DNA of 64,000 nt from Coneutiohabitans sp964457925 (lineage in GTDB: Bacteria > Zhuqueibacterota > Zhuqueibacteria > Zhuqueibacterales > Zhuqueibacteraceae): assembly GCA_964457925.1 (NCBI GenBank), contig CAYWGH010000017.1, positions 70,717-134,716 of the forward strand, given 5' to 3'. The number at the start of each line of letters is the position of its first letter. Within the stretch, counting starts at the first letter, position 1. The translations under genes were made by a program, and so were the position numbers. Shown here in pieces: positions 47,501 to 55,500 of this stretch. Below the pieces are notes generated by a model. That model ran no database searches. It was not told the origin of the DNA and worked only from the letters and a program-made list of their open reading frames with translations.

Positions 47501-47724
47501 CGGAGAGATTGCGTCCGGTGTTGATGACCGCGCTCGTCGCGATGCTCGGCTTCATTCCGATGGCGCTCTCGCACGGCACCGGAGCGGAAGTGCAGCGCCC
47601 GCTGGCCACGGTCGTCATCGGCGGTTTGGTGACTTCGACGCTGTTGACCCTGTTCATTTTGCCGGTGGTGTATCAGTGGATGGAAGCGCGGCGGGAAACC
47701 ATGCGGATGCAACCAGCAAACTGA
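44509..47724 (+). CDS. Heavy-metal RND efflux pump, CusA/CzcA family
   Basis: 1071 residues. The start LISFSLKQPMLIFCLVILMAG is the first helix. Family motifs follow: VEQLVTFPIEVAMNGLP, GQTYLNIYVDRAAIARYGLN, the helix-4 segment LSANLMSLGAIDFGMIVDGAVV with the proton-relay acidic residues, and VLNGVVLVTYMNQLR in the second half. Twelve membrane helices and two large periplasmic loops fit HME-RND pumps exporting monovalent or divalent metal ions. It works with the duct and adaptor upstream. Residues about 505-526 derive from an in-frame nested palindrome (46022-46086) in the cytoplasmic linker after the sixth helix, where other family members vary. Confidence 0.93.
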   Translation: MINRLISFSLKQPMLIFCLVILMAGLGYWSLTHIPIDAFPDVTNVQVQILAEAPGLSPVEVEQLVTFPIEVAMNGLPQLTEVRSISKFGLSVITVVFEDDVDIYFARQLVLERLQSARESLPPNMPEPEMGPVTTGMGEIYQYFLESDSLDLMELRSIQDWVIKPQLRTVAGVTEVNSFGGLVKQYQILVSPEKLLSYGLSLADVFAAVENNNSVVGGNFIEHASEQYIIRGVGRAQTMSDLENIVVKTMNATPIYVKNVAEVTTGPEVRQGAVVMQGRGEVAAAIVMMLKGENSREVIARVKTKIEEINKTLPRHVKIHPYYDQTDLIEKTIKTVRTNLIEGGLLVIAVLFVFLGNMRAALLVASVIPLSMLFAFIGMKWRGLSANLMSLGAIDFGMIVDGAVVMVENIMRRLSHANPDDKREHVIESAAKEVARPVLFGVLIIIAVYMPILTLQGIEGKMFTPMAMTVGFALLGSLFLALTFMPAAARFILASTIKPQPKNFSPTDRLRPTDKAHPLAFIYPLGILLQRFKFLKREKVEYEEVFLVRWLKKYYTPALEKALHHKGKMLVAAIVILFGSFALVPLLGTEFIPELDEGAILVQPIRMPSISLTESIEIDKQVQKIIMQFPEVEFAVGRLGRPDIATDPMGVNLSDIYVTLKPHSEWKTAKTKEELVDKMVEELQQIPGVNYNMTQPIAMRVDELVSGVKSDLAIKLFGDDLALLKKKADEIANVLREISGAEDVSVEQIAGQTYLNIYVDRAAIARYGLNVADVQQVIEIAIGGKVASEIFEGNKRFAVVVRYPENKRNDIAPIERSLVHLPNGGAIPLSQIARVVAEEGPVQVSREFGQRRIAVECNVRGRDIGSFVGEAQRRIAEEVQLPSGYYLTWGGQFENQQSATRRLMVVLPLSIFIIFALLYTTFGNFRHSLLILANLPFALSGGIFALLIRGLHISVSASIGFIALFGVAVLNGVVLVTYMNQLRAQGISVHLAVVRGASERLRPVLMTALVAMLGFIPMALSHGTGAEVQRPLATVVIGGLVTSTLLTLFILPVVYQWMEARRETMRMQPAN
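46022..46086. repeat. Nested palindrome inserted in frame within the pump gene
   Basis: Outer arms of 15 bases (46022-46036 and 46072-46086, CCCCAACGGATAGAT against its exact complement) enclose inner arms of 9 bases (CCAACGGAT at 46042-46050 and ATCCGTTGG at 46058-46066). The unit keeps the reading frame. The palindrome at 48919-48976 is built the same way with the same GGATAG and CCGTTGG words. Confidence 0.85.
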
Positions 47725-47860
47725 AGAAGATGCGCGCAGCGGATTTATTTTAGGAATCCTAAATTTATTCTTGATTTCACATTTTCCCCGTTGTATATTG
47801 ATTAGGATTCCAAAGTAATTCCGTTTCGGTTTATTCATCCCAACCACAAAGGAGATGCGC

Positions 47861-48361
47861 ATGAAGAAAAAGACCGTTTTTGCCGTGATGGGCAGCCTTG
47901 CCGTAACCGCGCTTTCTCTGGGCATGATCGCACTGGCGGATGGCAACGCCAACAAGGTCGATTACCCCGAAGGTTACCGGCAGTGGCCGCACGTGAAATC
48001 CATGGTTCTGCAAGAGGGTCATCCGCTGTACGAGTCCTTCGGCGGCATTCACCACGTTTACGCCAATGCCAAGGCGCTGGCGGCGATGAAGGCGGGCAAG
48101 CCGCATCCGGACGGCGCCGTGTTGGTGTTCGATCTGCTCGAAGCCAAGTCCGAAAACAATGCCATCGTCGAAGGCAGCCGCAAAGTCGTCGGCGTCATGC
48201 AAAAGGATTCCAAAAAGTTTGCCGAGACCGGCGGCTGGGGCTTCGAGGGTTTCAAAGGCGATACGAAAGAGCGGGTGGTGACCGATGCGAAAAGCGCCTG
48301 CTTTGCCTGCCATACGGGCCAGAAAGCGCAGGATTACGTTTTTTCCGCCTATCGGCAATGA
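47861..48361 (+). CDS. Cytochrome P460-family protein
   Basis: 166 residues from ATG 47861, six bases after AAAGGAG. A signal peptide (about 1-28, ending ALA-D) leads a P460 domain: YPEGYRQWPHVKSMVL, GGIHHVYAN, VLVFDLLE and, near the C-terminus, the haem-c attachment site C147-F-A-C150-H151. Such periplasmic proteins oxidise hydroxylamine or NO, or simply carry electrons. The Lys that cross-links the haem in true P460 cannot be assigned from sequence alone. A c-type cytochrome gene follows, so the pair may act together. Confidence 0.88.
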   Translation: MKKKTVFAVMGSLAVTALSLGMIALADGNANKVDYPEGYRQWPHVKSMVLQEGHPLYESFGGIHHVYANAKALAAMKAGKPHPDGAVLVFDLLEAKSENNAIVEGSRKVVGVMQKDSKKFAETGGWGFEGFKGDTKERVVTDAKSACFACHTGQKAQDYVFSAYRQ

Positions 48362-48380
48362 CGCGGTAAGCCAAGAATTC

Positions 48381-48409
48381 GGAGTGCAACGGCAAATCCG
48401 TTGCACTCC
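48381..48409 (+). terminator. Hairpin after the cytochrome P460 gene
   Basis: A perfect 12-bp stem GGAGTGCAACGG/CCGTTGCACTCC with a five-base loop, then GGTTTTACTTT, 20 bases after the stop. It also belongs to the GGAGTGCAACG intergenic palindrome family seen near 49690 and 50420. Confidence 0.75.
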
Positions 48410-48429
48410 GGTTTTACTTTGGAATTCTC

Positions 48430-48834
48430 ATGATGAGCTGGAAAATTTTTGTAGTACTGGTTTCAGTGTTGGCGGCAGCGGCAATTGTTTATCAGCAAAA
48501 GCAGCCTGCGCCGGCTTCTTTTAGCGTTTCCAAAGGGGAAGATCGGGTTGAAGCCAGCAAGGCGGGGCAAATCTATCGGGAATGGGGATGTGGAACTTGC
48601 CACGGTGAGGATGCGACCGGCAGTCCGAAAGGCCCTTCGTTACTCGGACTCTCAACGCATTGGCGCCGCGAGATGCTCATTCGCTACCTGAAAGATCCAG
48701 CTTCCGCACGCGCGGCTGATGAACGCCTCGAACAATTGTCCAAACGCTATTCTCCGATTTCGATGCCGTCGTTCGACGGCTTGGATGAGACGCAGATAGA
48801 AATCCTTGCAGATTATCTTTTGGAACGGCATTAG
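48430..48834 (+). CDS. Small c-type cytochrome
   Basis: 134 residues with an N-terminal membrane anchor or uncleaved signal (WKIFVVLVSVLAAAAIVY) and one haem-c site C54-G-T-C57-H58. A downstream Met in PISMPSFDGL is a likely sixth ligand, and ADYLLE is the usual C-terminal helix. It is a class I cytochrome c facing the periplasm. It lies just after the P460 gene and may accept electrons from it (inference from position). ATG 48433 is an equally good start. Confidence 0.87.
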   Translation: MMSWKIFVVLVSVLAAAAIVYQQKQPAPASFSVSKGEDRVEASKAGQIYREWGCGTCHGEDATGSPKGPSLLGLSTHWRREMLIRYLKDPASARAADERLEQLSKRYSPISMPSFDGLDETQIEILADYLLERH

Positions 48835-48901
48835 AATCGGAGGATAACGCTCTACACCGGCTTTTCAGGCAAGCTGAAAACTGGAGCCCTTCGGGCAGCA
48901 A

Positions 48902-49022
48902 TTCCAAAATAGTTTTTTCCAGCGGATAGAAGAACCCAACCGATAAAAAAATCCGTTGGGTTTTTCTATCCGCTGGAGAAAAAATTGGAATTTTATTCTG
49001 CGTTTCAAAAGTTAAGCGCTTA
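48902..49022. repeat. Long palindrome plus shared flank upstream of the MarR gene
   Basis: An outer TTCCAA...TTGGAA frame encloses TTTTTTCCAGCGGATAG (ending 48929) and its complement CTATCCGCTGGAGAAAAAA (from 48966), with inner CCCAACCGAT against ATCCGTTGGG. The near-perfect stem spans about 89 bases (48902-48990). The next 32 bases (GAATTTTATTC, AAGTTAA) match those after the palindrome at 32867. Confidence 0.8.
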
Positions 49023-49063
49023 ACGTTGTGCCCTCCGATTCCAACTTTTCACGGGCGGTAACC

Positions 49064-49684
49064 ATGCACTCAATTTTTGACGTTACGCACCAGCATCAAG
49101 ACGTCGATAGTAAAATCGCCGCTGCTTTAGAACGGCTTTCCCAGGCTTTTCGGGTTTTGCTTTGGGAAAAAAATAAAACTTGCAATCTCAGCCCGATTCA
49201 GATTCAATTTTTGGTTTATTTGCTCTATCACGCGGCGGAGCAATGTACGGTCGGCCAGTTAGCCAAAGAGTTCACGCTGACGCCGGCAACGGTGAGCGAT
49301 GCGATCACCACGTTAGAAGAAAAAAAATTGGTTGCACGTGAGCGGCAGGAGGCCGACCGCCGGGTGGCATGGGTTTCATTGACGGCGGAGGGCAAAAAAA
49401 CCGCGCGCCGGCTTTCCACCTGGGCAAACGTCATTCAAAAAAACATTGCCCAATTCGATGCACAGGAAAAAGTGGCGGTGATGAAATTTTTGATGCGGCT
49501 CATTGAGTCCTTGCAGCAGGCCGGCGTGATCACCATTGCCAGAATGTGCATCACCTGCAAGTTTTTTCAACCCGACGCGCATCCGCATGCGAAGGCGCCG
49601 CATCATTGCCGGTTGTTGGATAAGCCTCTGGCGAATTCCGAATTGCGGCTGGACTGCCCGGAGCATGAGATGATGAGCGCATGA
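49064..49684 (+). CDS. MarR-family regulator with C-terminal Cys cluster
   Basis: 206 residues from ATG 49064 (GTG 49028 is in frame upstream). The winged helix is clear: CTVGQLAKEFTLTPATVSDAI (recognition helix) and the wing ARERQEADRRVAWVSLT. Beyond the dimerisation helices an extra tail of about 45 residues carries four Cys, C162-x2-C165, C182 (HHC) and C198 (LDC), plus several His. This could bind a metal ion or an iron-sulfur cluster and tune DNA binding. The downstream gene overlaps by four bases if its longer start is used. Confidence 0.85.
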   Translation: MHSIFDVTHQHQDVDSKIAAALERLSQAFRVLLWEKNKTCNLSPIQIQFLVYLLYHAAEQCTVGQLAKEFTLTPATVSDAITTLEEKKLVARERQEADRRVAWVSLTAEGKKTARRLSTWANVIQKNIAQFDAQEKVAVMKFLMRLIESLQQAGVITIARMCITCKFFQPDAHPHAKAPHHCRLLDKPLANSELRLDCPEHEMMSA

Positions 49685-49773
49685 TGTTCGGAAGGCAACA
49701 CTTCAGCGTTGCCGGGCACGGGTCGGCAGGCGATGCTGAAGCATTGCACTCCGAATCTCGGTGGGCTAAAACC

Positions 49774-50415
49774 ATGTCACGTATCACTCTCAAGTTCTCC
49801 CAGTTCCTACAGGGCAACTTCGCGCCCGGGCGCGTGAATGTGATGCTCACCTTCCAGGTCAATTGTCCGGGATGTTTTCTGCACGCCCTGCCCACCCTGC
49901 TGCGCCTGCATGCCGCCTGCTCCGACCGCGTGAATTTTCTTTTGCTGTCCACCGCTTTCGAAGATTTCGAGTTGAATACGTTGGAGAACACCCGAAAGCT
50001 TTTGGCGAGCGGCGAAGTCATTGGCGAAACGCGAAAAGCCCTGGCGCGTTTCGGCCTTTCTCAATTTCCTGATCGTATTCCCTGCGCCGTGGCCTTTGAC
50101 AGCATCGAGCCGCCCGCCGCTTTTTTGACCGGCGAGCTGCTCGAACGCATGAGCCGGCGGCTTCCGCAATTTGCCGGCGCCAGCGCGGCCGCGCGCGCGG
50201 AAATGACCAACAACCTGCGCGACTATTTTCTGCGCCATTACGAACGCATCGGTTATACCTTTGCCGCCAATTTGATGCAAGGCACGCCAACGTGGAGCAT
50301 TTTTGACGAGGCGTTGAACCTTCATCAACAGGAATTCGGACATTACCGCGAGGAGAGTCTGCAACGCGTGATCGAAAAGCAGTTGTTCCAATATACGCGT
50401 TTCGGTTTTTATTGA
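49774..50415 (+). CDS. Thioredoxin-fold protein with CPGC motif
   Basis: 213 residues from ATG 49774; the frame extends back to 49681, but that part is palindromic intergenic repeat DNA. NVMLTFQVNCPGCFLHALPTLLRLH is the first strand and active-site helix of a thioredoxin fold with C31-P-G-C34, then FLLLSTAFEDFELNTLEN. The rest is a helical insertion and C-terminal domain. Homologues are usually annotated only as redoxin-like. It is cytoplasmic as far as I can see (no signal). It pairs with the Cys-tailed MarR gene upstream, so a shared thiol or metal signal is a reasonable guess. Confidence 0.72.
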   Translation: MSRITLKFSQFLQGNFAPGRVNVMLTFQVNCPGCFLHALPTLLRLHAACSDRVNFLLLSTAFEDFELNTLENTRKLLASGEVIGETRKALARFGLSQFPDRIPCAVAFDSIEPPAAFLTGELLERMSRRLPQFAGASAAARAEMTNNLRDYFLRHYERIGYTFAANLMQGTPTWSIFDEALNLHQQEFGHYREESLQRVIEKQLFQYTRFGFY

Positions 50416-50574
50416 GCCGGAGTGCGACGGTTCACCGTCGACAGGAGGCACGGGCTGCAACAAATGCTGAGTATTTGACGCCGAATCGTCCTCACATTAT
50501 ATTGTTACAAACAACCAGCACCGCAAACGCTAAAGCGTTTGACTCCGAATTTATACACACCAGGAAAAACCAAA

Positions 50575-50901
50575 ATGGAACCATTAATACTTGCCGCAAT
50601 CTTCATTCCGGTGCATCTCATCATCATTGCTTTGGGCTATCTGATTAAATACAAAAAGCAGATGGGACTCATTGCCGGATACTCTCCCCAAAGAGTCGGG
50701 GACAAAGAGGGCTTGGCGAATTGGGTCGGCTCGGGGACGATGCTGTTGGGAGGGTTCGGCATCGTGATTGGATTATCATACGTGGCGCTACCCAAGCACA
50801 TATTGGGGTTGCTGCTCGTCTACTTCGCTGCATTTTTGACGGGCTGCTTGCTCATGGTTCAAGGCTGCCGGAGATTCACCAATAAAGTCGCTGAAAATTG
50901 A
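50575..50901 (+). CDS. DUF3784-like small membrane protein
   Basis: 108 residues from ATG 50575. Helix 1 (LILAAIFIPVHLIIIALGYLI) is followed by the family signature YKKQMGLIAGYSPQRVGDKEG and then two more helices (about 45-65 and 70-90). The signature, an amphipathic loop after the first helix, is what defines DUF3784. Function unknown. A palindrome-rich spacer (50416-50574) precedes it, so it may have its own promoter. Confidence 0.75.
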   Translation: MEPLILAAIFIPVHLIIIALGYLIKYKKQMGLIAGYSPQRVGDKEGLANWVGSGTMLLGGFGIVIGLSYVALPKHILGLLLVYFAAFLTGCLLMVQGCRRFTNKVAEN

Positions 50902-50979
50902 ACGCCGTTTATGCGCAGACACAACGCTGAAGTCCATGGCCATAGGCACTGTGCCCAAAAACGTTTATTTTGCAACAAA

Positions 50980-51306
50980 CCAAGACTGGCCAAGGTCACG
51001 GCGCTCAACGGCTTCGTGTTGGTGACATGCATGAATCAACCGGGTGCAAGGCATTTTCGCGCCTCTCGCCGTCGTGCGCGGGGCTTCGGAAAGATTGCGC
51101 CCGGTGCTGATGACCGCGTTCGTCGCCATGCTCGGCTTCATGCCGATGTCCCGCTTTGCGGGAATCCCGCCTTTGGCGGGACGGAGGTGCAGCGCCCGCT
51201 CGCGACGGTGGTGATTGGCGGATTGATGACGTCGACGCTGTTGACGCTGTTCATTTTGCCGGTGGTGTATCAATGGATGGAAGCGCGGCGGGAAAGGAAA
51301 ATGTAA
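50980..51306 (+). pseudogene. C-terminal remnant of a second CusA/CzcA-type pump
   Basis: DNA corresponding to the last 105 or so residues of the pump at 44509 is recognisable: TALNGFVLVT, then GASERLRPVLMTA (read in a shifted frame) and EVQRPLATVVIGGLMTSTLL to the end. It has at least one frameshift near 51045 and a palindromic insertion (CCCGC-TTT-GCGGG and CCCGCC-TTT-GGCGGG, 51154-51185) in place of the ALSHGTG codons. The rest of the gene is missing. Confidence 0.85.
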
Positions 51307-51402
51307 TGGAAGGACAAAACTTGATTTTCGAAAGAATGTGTGTATCTTTATTACAGGAAGAAAGAGTAAACGATAACCGCGTCATTTAACCGCCTGCAGC
51401 CG

Positions 51403-52586
51403 ATGAATCCCTCACCCGGCATTTGCTTATCTCTGCTCGGGAGATTTTGCCTTTATCTGGGAGAGCGGGAAATACCCGAAGCGGCCTTCAAGAGCAGAAA
51501 GGCGCTGAGCCTGCTGAAGCTGCTCGCCATCAAGCCAAAGCATCAATTGCATCGCGATCAGGCGATTGACGCGCTTTGGCCGGAGCTGGATCCCGCCGCG
51601 GCGGCAGCGCAGATGTACAAATCCATCCACTACATTCGAAAAGCTTTCGAGGCCACGACGGCTGATCTTGCTCCCGAGGCGCTGCTCGTTTATAAAGACG
51701 AAACCCTGAACTCGTTTATAAAGACGAAACCCTGAAATTGACCGCGCCGGCAGAAGTACACACCGACCTCGACGCCTTCCACCATCTGGCGCAGGAAGCC
51801 CGCCGCCATAAAACACTCTCTTTATATCAACGCGCCGCCGCATGTTATGCCGGAGATTTGTTGCCTTCTGATATTTACGAAAGCTGGGCCGATGAGCCGC
51901 GCGAATCGGCACGCGTGCAGTTTGTGGAATTGCTCATCGCCCTCGGGCAGAAGCATATCGACGCCGGCGATTTTGCCGATGCCGCGGAGGCCTTTCGCCG
52001 CGTTCTCGGCATCGACCCGCTCGATGAAAGCGCGCACCAAGGCTTGATGCGCGCCTTTGCGCAGCAGGGCAATCGCTCACAGGCTTTGCATCAATATAAG
52101 CGCTGCGAGGAAATTCTCGCGAAGGAGCTCGAGGCCAAGCCTTCGGCGGAAACCATCGCGCTCTTGAAAGCCATTCGCGAGGGCAAGATTCAACCGGCGC
52201 CGCAAGCCGCGCCGAAAAAAGCTGTTGCTGCAAAACCAGCCTCGGCGCTGCACAAGCGCAGTCCATTGGTGGGACGCCAAAACGAGCTGAAGCGGATCAC
52301 AACGCTTTTTGATAATCTCGCGCAGGGCAAAGGCGGGGTGTCGTTGCTGCAAGGTGCGGCCGGCATCGGCAAGACGCGATTGGCGCAAGAAATTTTTTAT
52401 CTGGCTGAGTTGCGCGGTTATCAGCCGCTGGTGGGCAGCGCTTACGAGCAGGAAAAGGAATTGCCCTACAGCCCGTTTGTTGAAGCTTTACGCATGGCCA
52501 TCAACGCTTCGCCGCGCCGCCCCTGTGGCGATTCATTACTGGCAACGATTTCTGCTTTTTTACCCCCTGCCCCTCGCCCCCTGCTC
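51403..52586 (+). pseudogene. SARP/BTAD-domain regulator with ATPase, frameshifted and truncated
   Basis: Residues read SLLGRFCLYLGEREIPEAAF and KALSLLKLLA...HRDQAIDALWPELD (winged-helix DNA-binding domain), then the BTAD tetratricopeptide domain (AAEAFRRVLGIDPLDESAHQ). A linker leads to the AAA/NB-ARC-like domain with GRQNELKRI and Walker A QGAAGIGKTRLA. The frame breaks at 51711 because a 26-bp unit is duplicated; deleting one copy restores a continuous protein. The gene then stops making sense at about 52555, where a C-rich tract and the CRISPR array begin. The remaining ATPase and TPR parts expected for this family (often 900 or more residues) are gone. The short frames are probably not functional. 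Confidence 0.85.
51685..51736 (+). repeat. Perfect 26-bp tandem duplication
   Basis: Two identical copies, 51685-51710 and 51711-51736, beginning CTCGTTTATAAAGACG. The extra 26 bases shift the frame by two and split the SARP gene. The copies are exact, so the event is recent or an assembly artefact. Confidence 0.95.
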
Positions 52587-52587
52587 C
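52561..52587 (+). repeat. C-rich minisatellite at the CRISPR boundary
   Basis: A tract of CCCCTGC/CCCTCGC-type heptamers lies directly between the broken SARP gene and the first CRISPR repeat. The same motif appears between cas2 and cas1 (58478-58494) and at the right end of the window (63965-64000). Confidence 0.75.
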
Positions 52588-55500
52588 GTTTCAATGCACT
52601 TCGTGCTTTGGGGTACTTCTCAACTCAAATGATTTCCCTCCCTCCTTTCTCCACGATTTGTTTCAATGCACTTCGTGCTTTGGGGTACTTCTCAACCATT
52701 TTGACGGTCGCTTGCAGCAAGTCGGACAACATGTTTCAATGCACTTCGTGCTTTGGGGTACTTCTCAACTTTGCACTCGGCGTTTTTGTCGGTGGGGAAG
52801 TGGTTGTTTCAATGCACTTCGTGCTTTGGGGTACTTCTCAACGCGACAGTGGCCCCCCGCCGGGCGGTTCCCAGGACACGTTTCAATGCACTTCGTGCTT
52901 TGGGGTACTTCTCAACAGGAGTTCTTCACCCAAGAGGAGAGGGAGGAGATTAGTTTCAATGCACTTCGTGCTTTGGGGTACTTCTCAACCCCCGCACCCT
53001 GATTTGTCTCACAAGAACAAACAGGTTTCAATGCACTTCGTGCTTTGGGGTACTTCTCAACGAGGTAAGACGAGCTCGTCGTCGCTCTCTGTTCTGTTTC
53101 AATGCACTTCGTGCTTTGGGGTACTTCTCAACTCGACGGTGGGCTTGGATAATGGCAACTTTTTAACCGTTTCAATGCACTTCGTGCTTTGGGGTACTTC
53201 TCAACGAAGCCGGATACCACGAAGAAAATTACGGCGACGAACGTTTCAATGCACTTCGTGCTTTGGGGTACTTCTCAACCTGTTCGACTTGAGCGCGCCC
53301 TCAACGAGCCGATGTTTCAATGCACTTCGTGCTTTGGGGTACTTCTCAACATGATAGCCAGGGAGTTGGCACGTCGGCGATTTGGATGTTTCAATGCACT
53401 TCGTGCTTTGGGGTACTTCTCAACCCGCATCTACCAGGTTAATGCGGGTTCAGGGTGCCAGTTTCAATGCACTTCGTGCTTTGGGGTACTTCTCAACGTG
53501 TGGGAGGGTTTGAAGGTACCGGCGGTTAAAGTTTCAATGCACTTCGTGCTTTGGGGTACTTCTCAACATTGACGGGTTGCGATAAGGCCAAACCCCTTGG
53601 ACCTAGTTTCAATGCACTTCGTGCTTTGGGGTACTTCTCAACCGACTTCCGGCAACACCCCGCTGACGGTTACCGTTTCAATGCACTTCGTGCTTTGGGG
53701 TACTTCTCAACGTGGCGGGAGTTGGCAAAGAAGCTCAATGAGTTTCTGTTTCAATGCACTTCGTGCTTTGGGGTACTTCTCAACGAAGAAGCCGGGACCT
53801 CCTCGCAATGACATAAAACGTTTCAATGCACTTCGTGCTTTGGGGTACTTCTCAACTTGGACTTCTCACCGGATTACTGCTCGCCGAATATGTTTCAATG
53901 CACTTCGTGCTTTGGGGTACTTCTCAACATATCCTCGCCTTCATCGGGACGATGGAAATGTGTTTCAATGCACTTCGTGCTTTGGGGTACTTCTCAACCC
54001 AATAGGAGGAGATTTGACGGAGGTTTAATATCCGGTTTCAATGCACTTCGTGCTTTGGGGTACTTCTCAACCGCAAAAAATGGCAAAGCTGGAAAAAAAG
54101 AGAAAGGTTTCAATGCACTTCGTGCTTTGGGGTACTTCTCAACTGCAATGAGCTCCTTTAGACAAGTTCCATCGTTCGTTTCAATGCACTTCGTGCTTTG
54201 GGGTACTTCTCAACACCGCTTCGACTTCCAGGAATCTACCCGGAACACAGTTTCAATGCACTTCGTGCTTTGGGGTACTTCTCAACTTTACTGCAAGCAT
54301 TGTATTGTCAGTTATATTTGTTTCAATGCACTTCGTGCTTTGGGGTACTTCTCAACGAAACTAGCCAACCGATTAACTTTTGTTCCACGTTTCAATGCAC
54401 TTCGTGCTTTGGGGTACTTCTCAACGCCTATATCAGATGACGATTGGATGCGCGGCAATAAGTTTCAATGCACTTCGTGCTTTGGGGTACTTCTCAACAT
54501 TGAACACGTGCAGTTCCTCGATGACGAGTGTCTGTTTCAATGCACTTCGTGCTTTGGGGTACTTCTCAACAAATAATGCCGCTATCAATGGACAGCGGCA
54601 CATCACGTTTCAATGCACTTCGTGCTTTGGGGTACTTCTCAACAGTCCTGCGGGTGCTACCCCTTGGGAATGGTTCAGTTTCAATGCACTTCGTGCTTTG
54701 GGGTACTTCTCAACAATCGAAATAAGGCATGGTAACCCCACGCGATAATGTTTCAATGCACTTCGTGCTTTGGGGTACTTCTCAACCCGCCGACTCGGAC
54801 ACGAACCTCGGTGAGGGTTATGTTTCAATGCACTTCGTGCTTTGGGGTACTTCTCAACCCTCGACGCAAGCATCTTCTGGATAGGAAGTATGTTTCAATG
54901 CACTTCGTGCTTTGGGGTACTTCTCAACAGATTATCAATCTTGGTGCGGTACGCTCTGCTCATGTTTCAATGCACTTCGTGCTTTGGGGTACTTCTCAAC
55001 ATGATCGGTTCTGCCAGGCAGTTAAAATCAATAAAAGTTTCAATGCACTTCGTGCTTTGGGGTACTTCTCAACACATTGGACAACTCCTTGAAATGCCAA
55101 GGCGTCAGCGTTTCAATGCACTTCGTGCTTTGGGGTACTTCTCAACGGGTTCCCACATACCGGACCGATGGGGTCGGTCTGGGTTTCAATGCACTTCGTG
55201 CTTTGGGGTACTTCTCAACGCAGAGCATGGTTAAGGTGCAGTACAAGCGCACCCTGTTTCAATGCACTTCGTGCTTTGGGGTACTTCTCAACACACTGTG
55301 GCAAACACTTACACTGTCCGGCTTGAGGGTTTCAATGCACTTCGTGCTTTGGGGTACTTCTCAACTTGGGAAAGGGATGGTCTTGCCAACCCTCCCATCA
55401 TGTTTCAATGCACTTCGTGCTTTGGGGTACTTCTCAACTCAGCCTTCCAACCGACGCCGCCGACATTCAAATGTTTCAATGCACTTCGTGCTTTGGGGTA

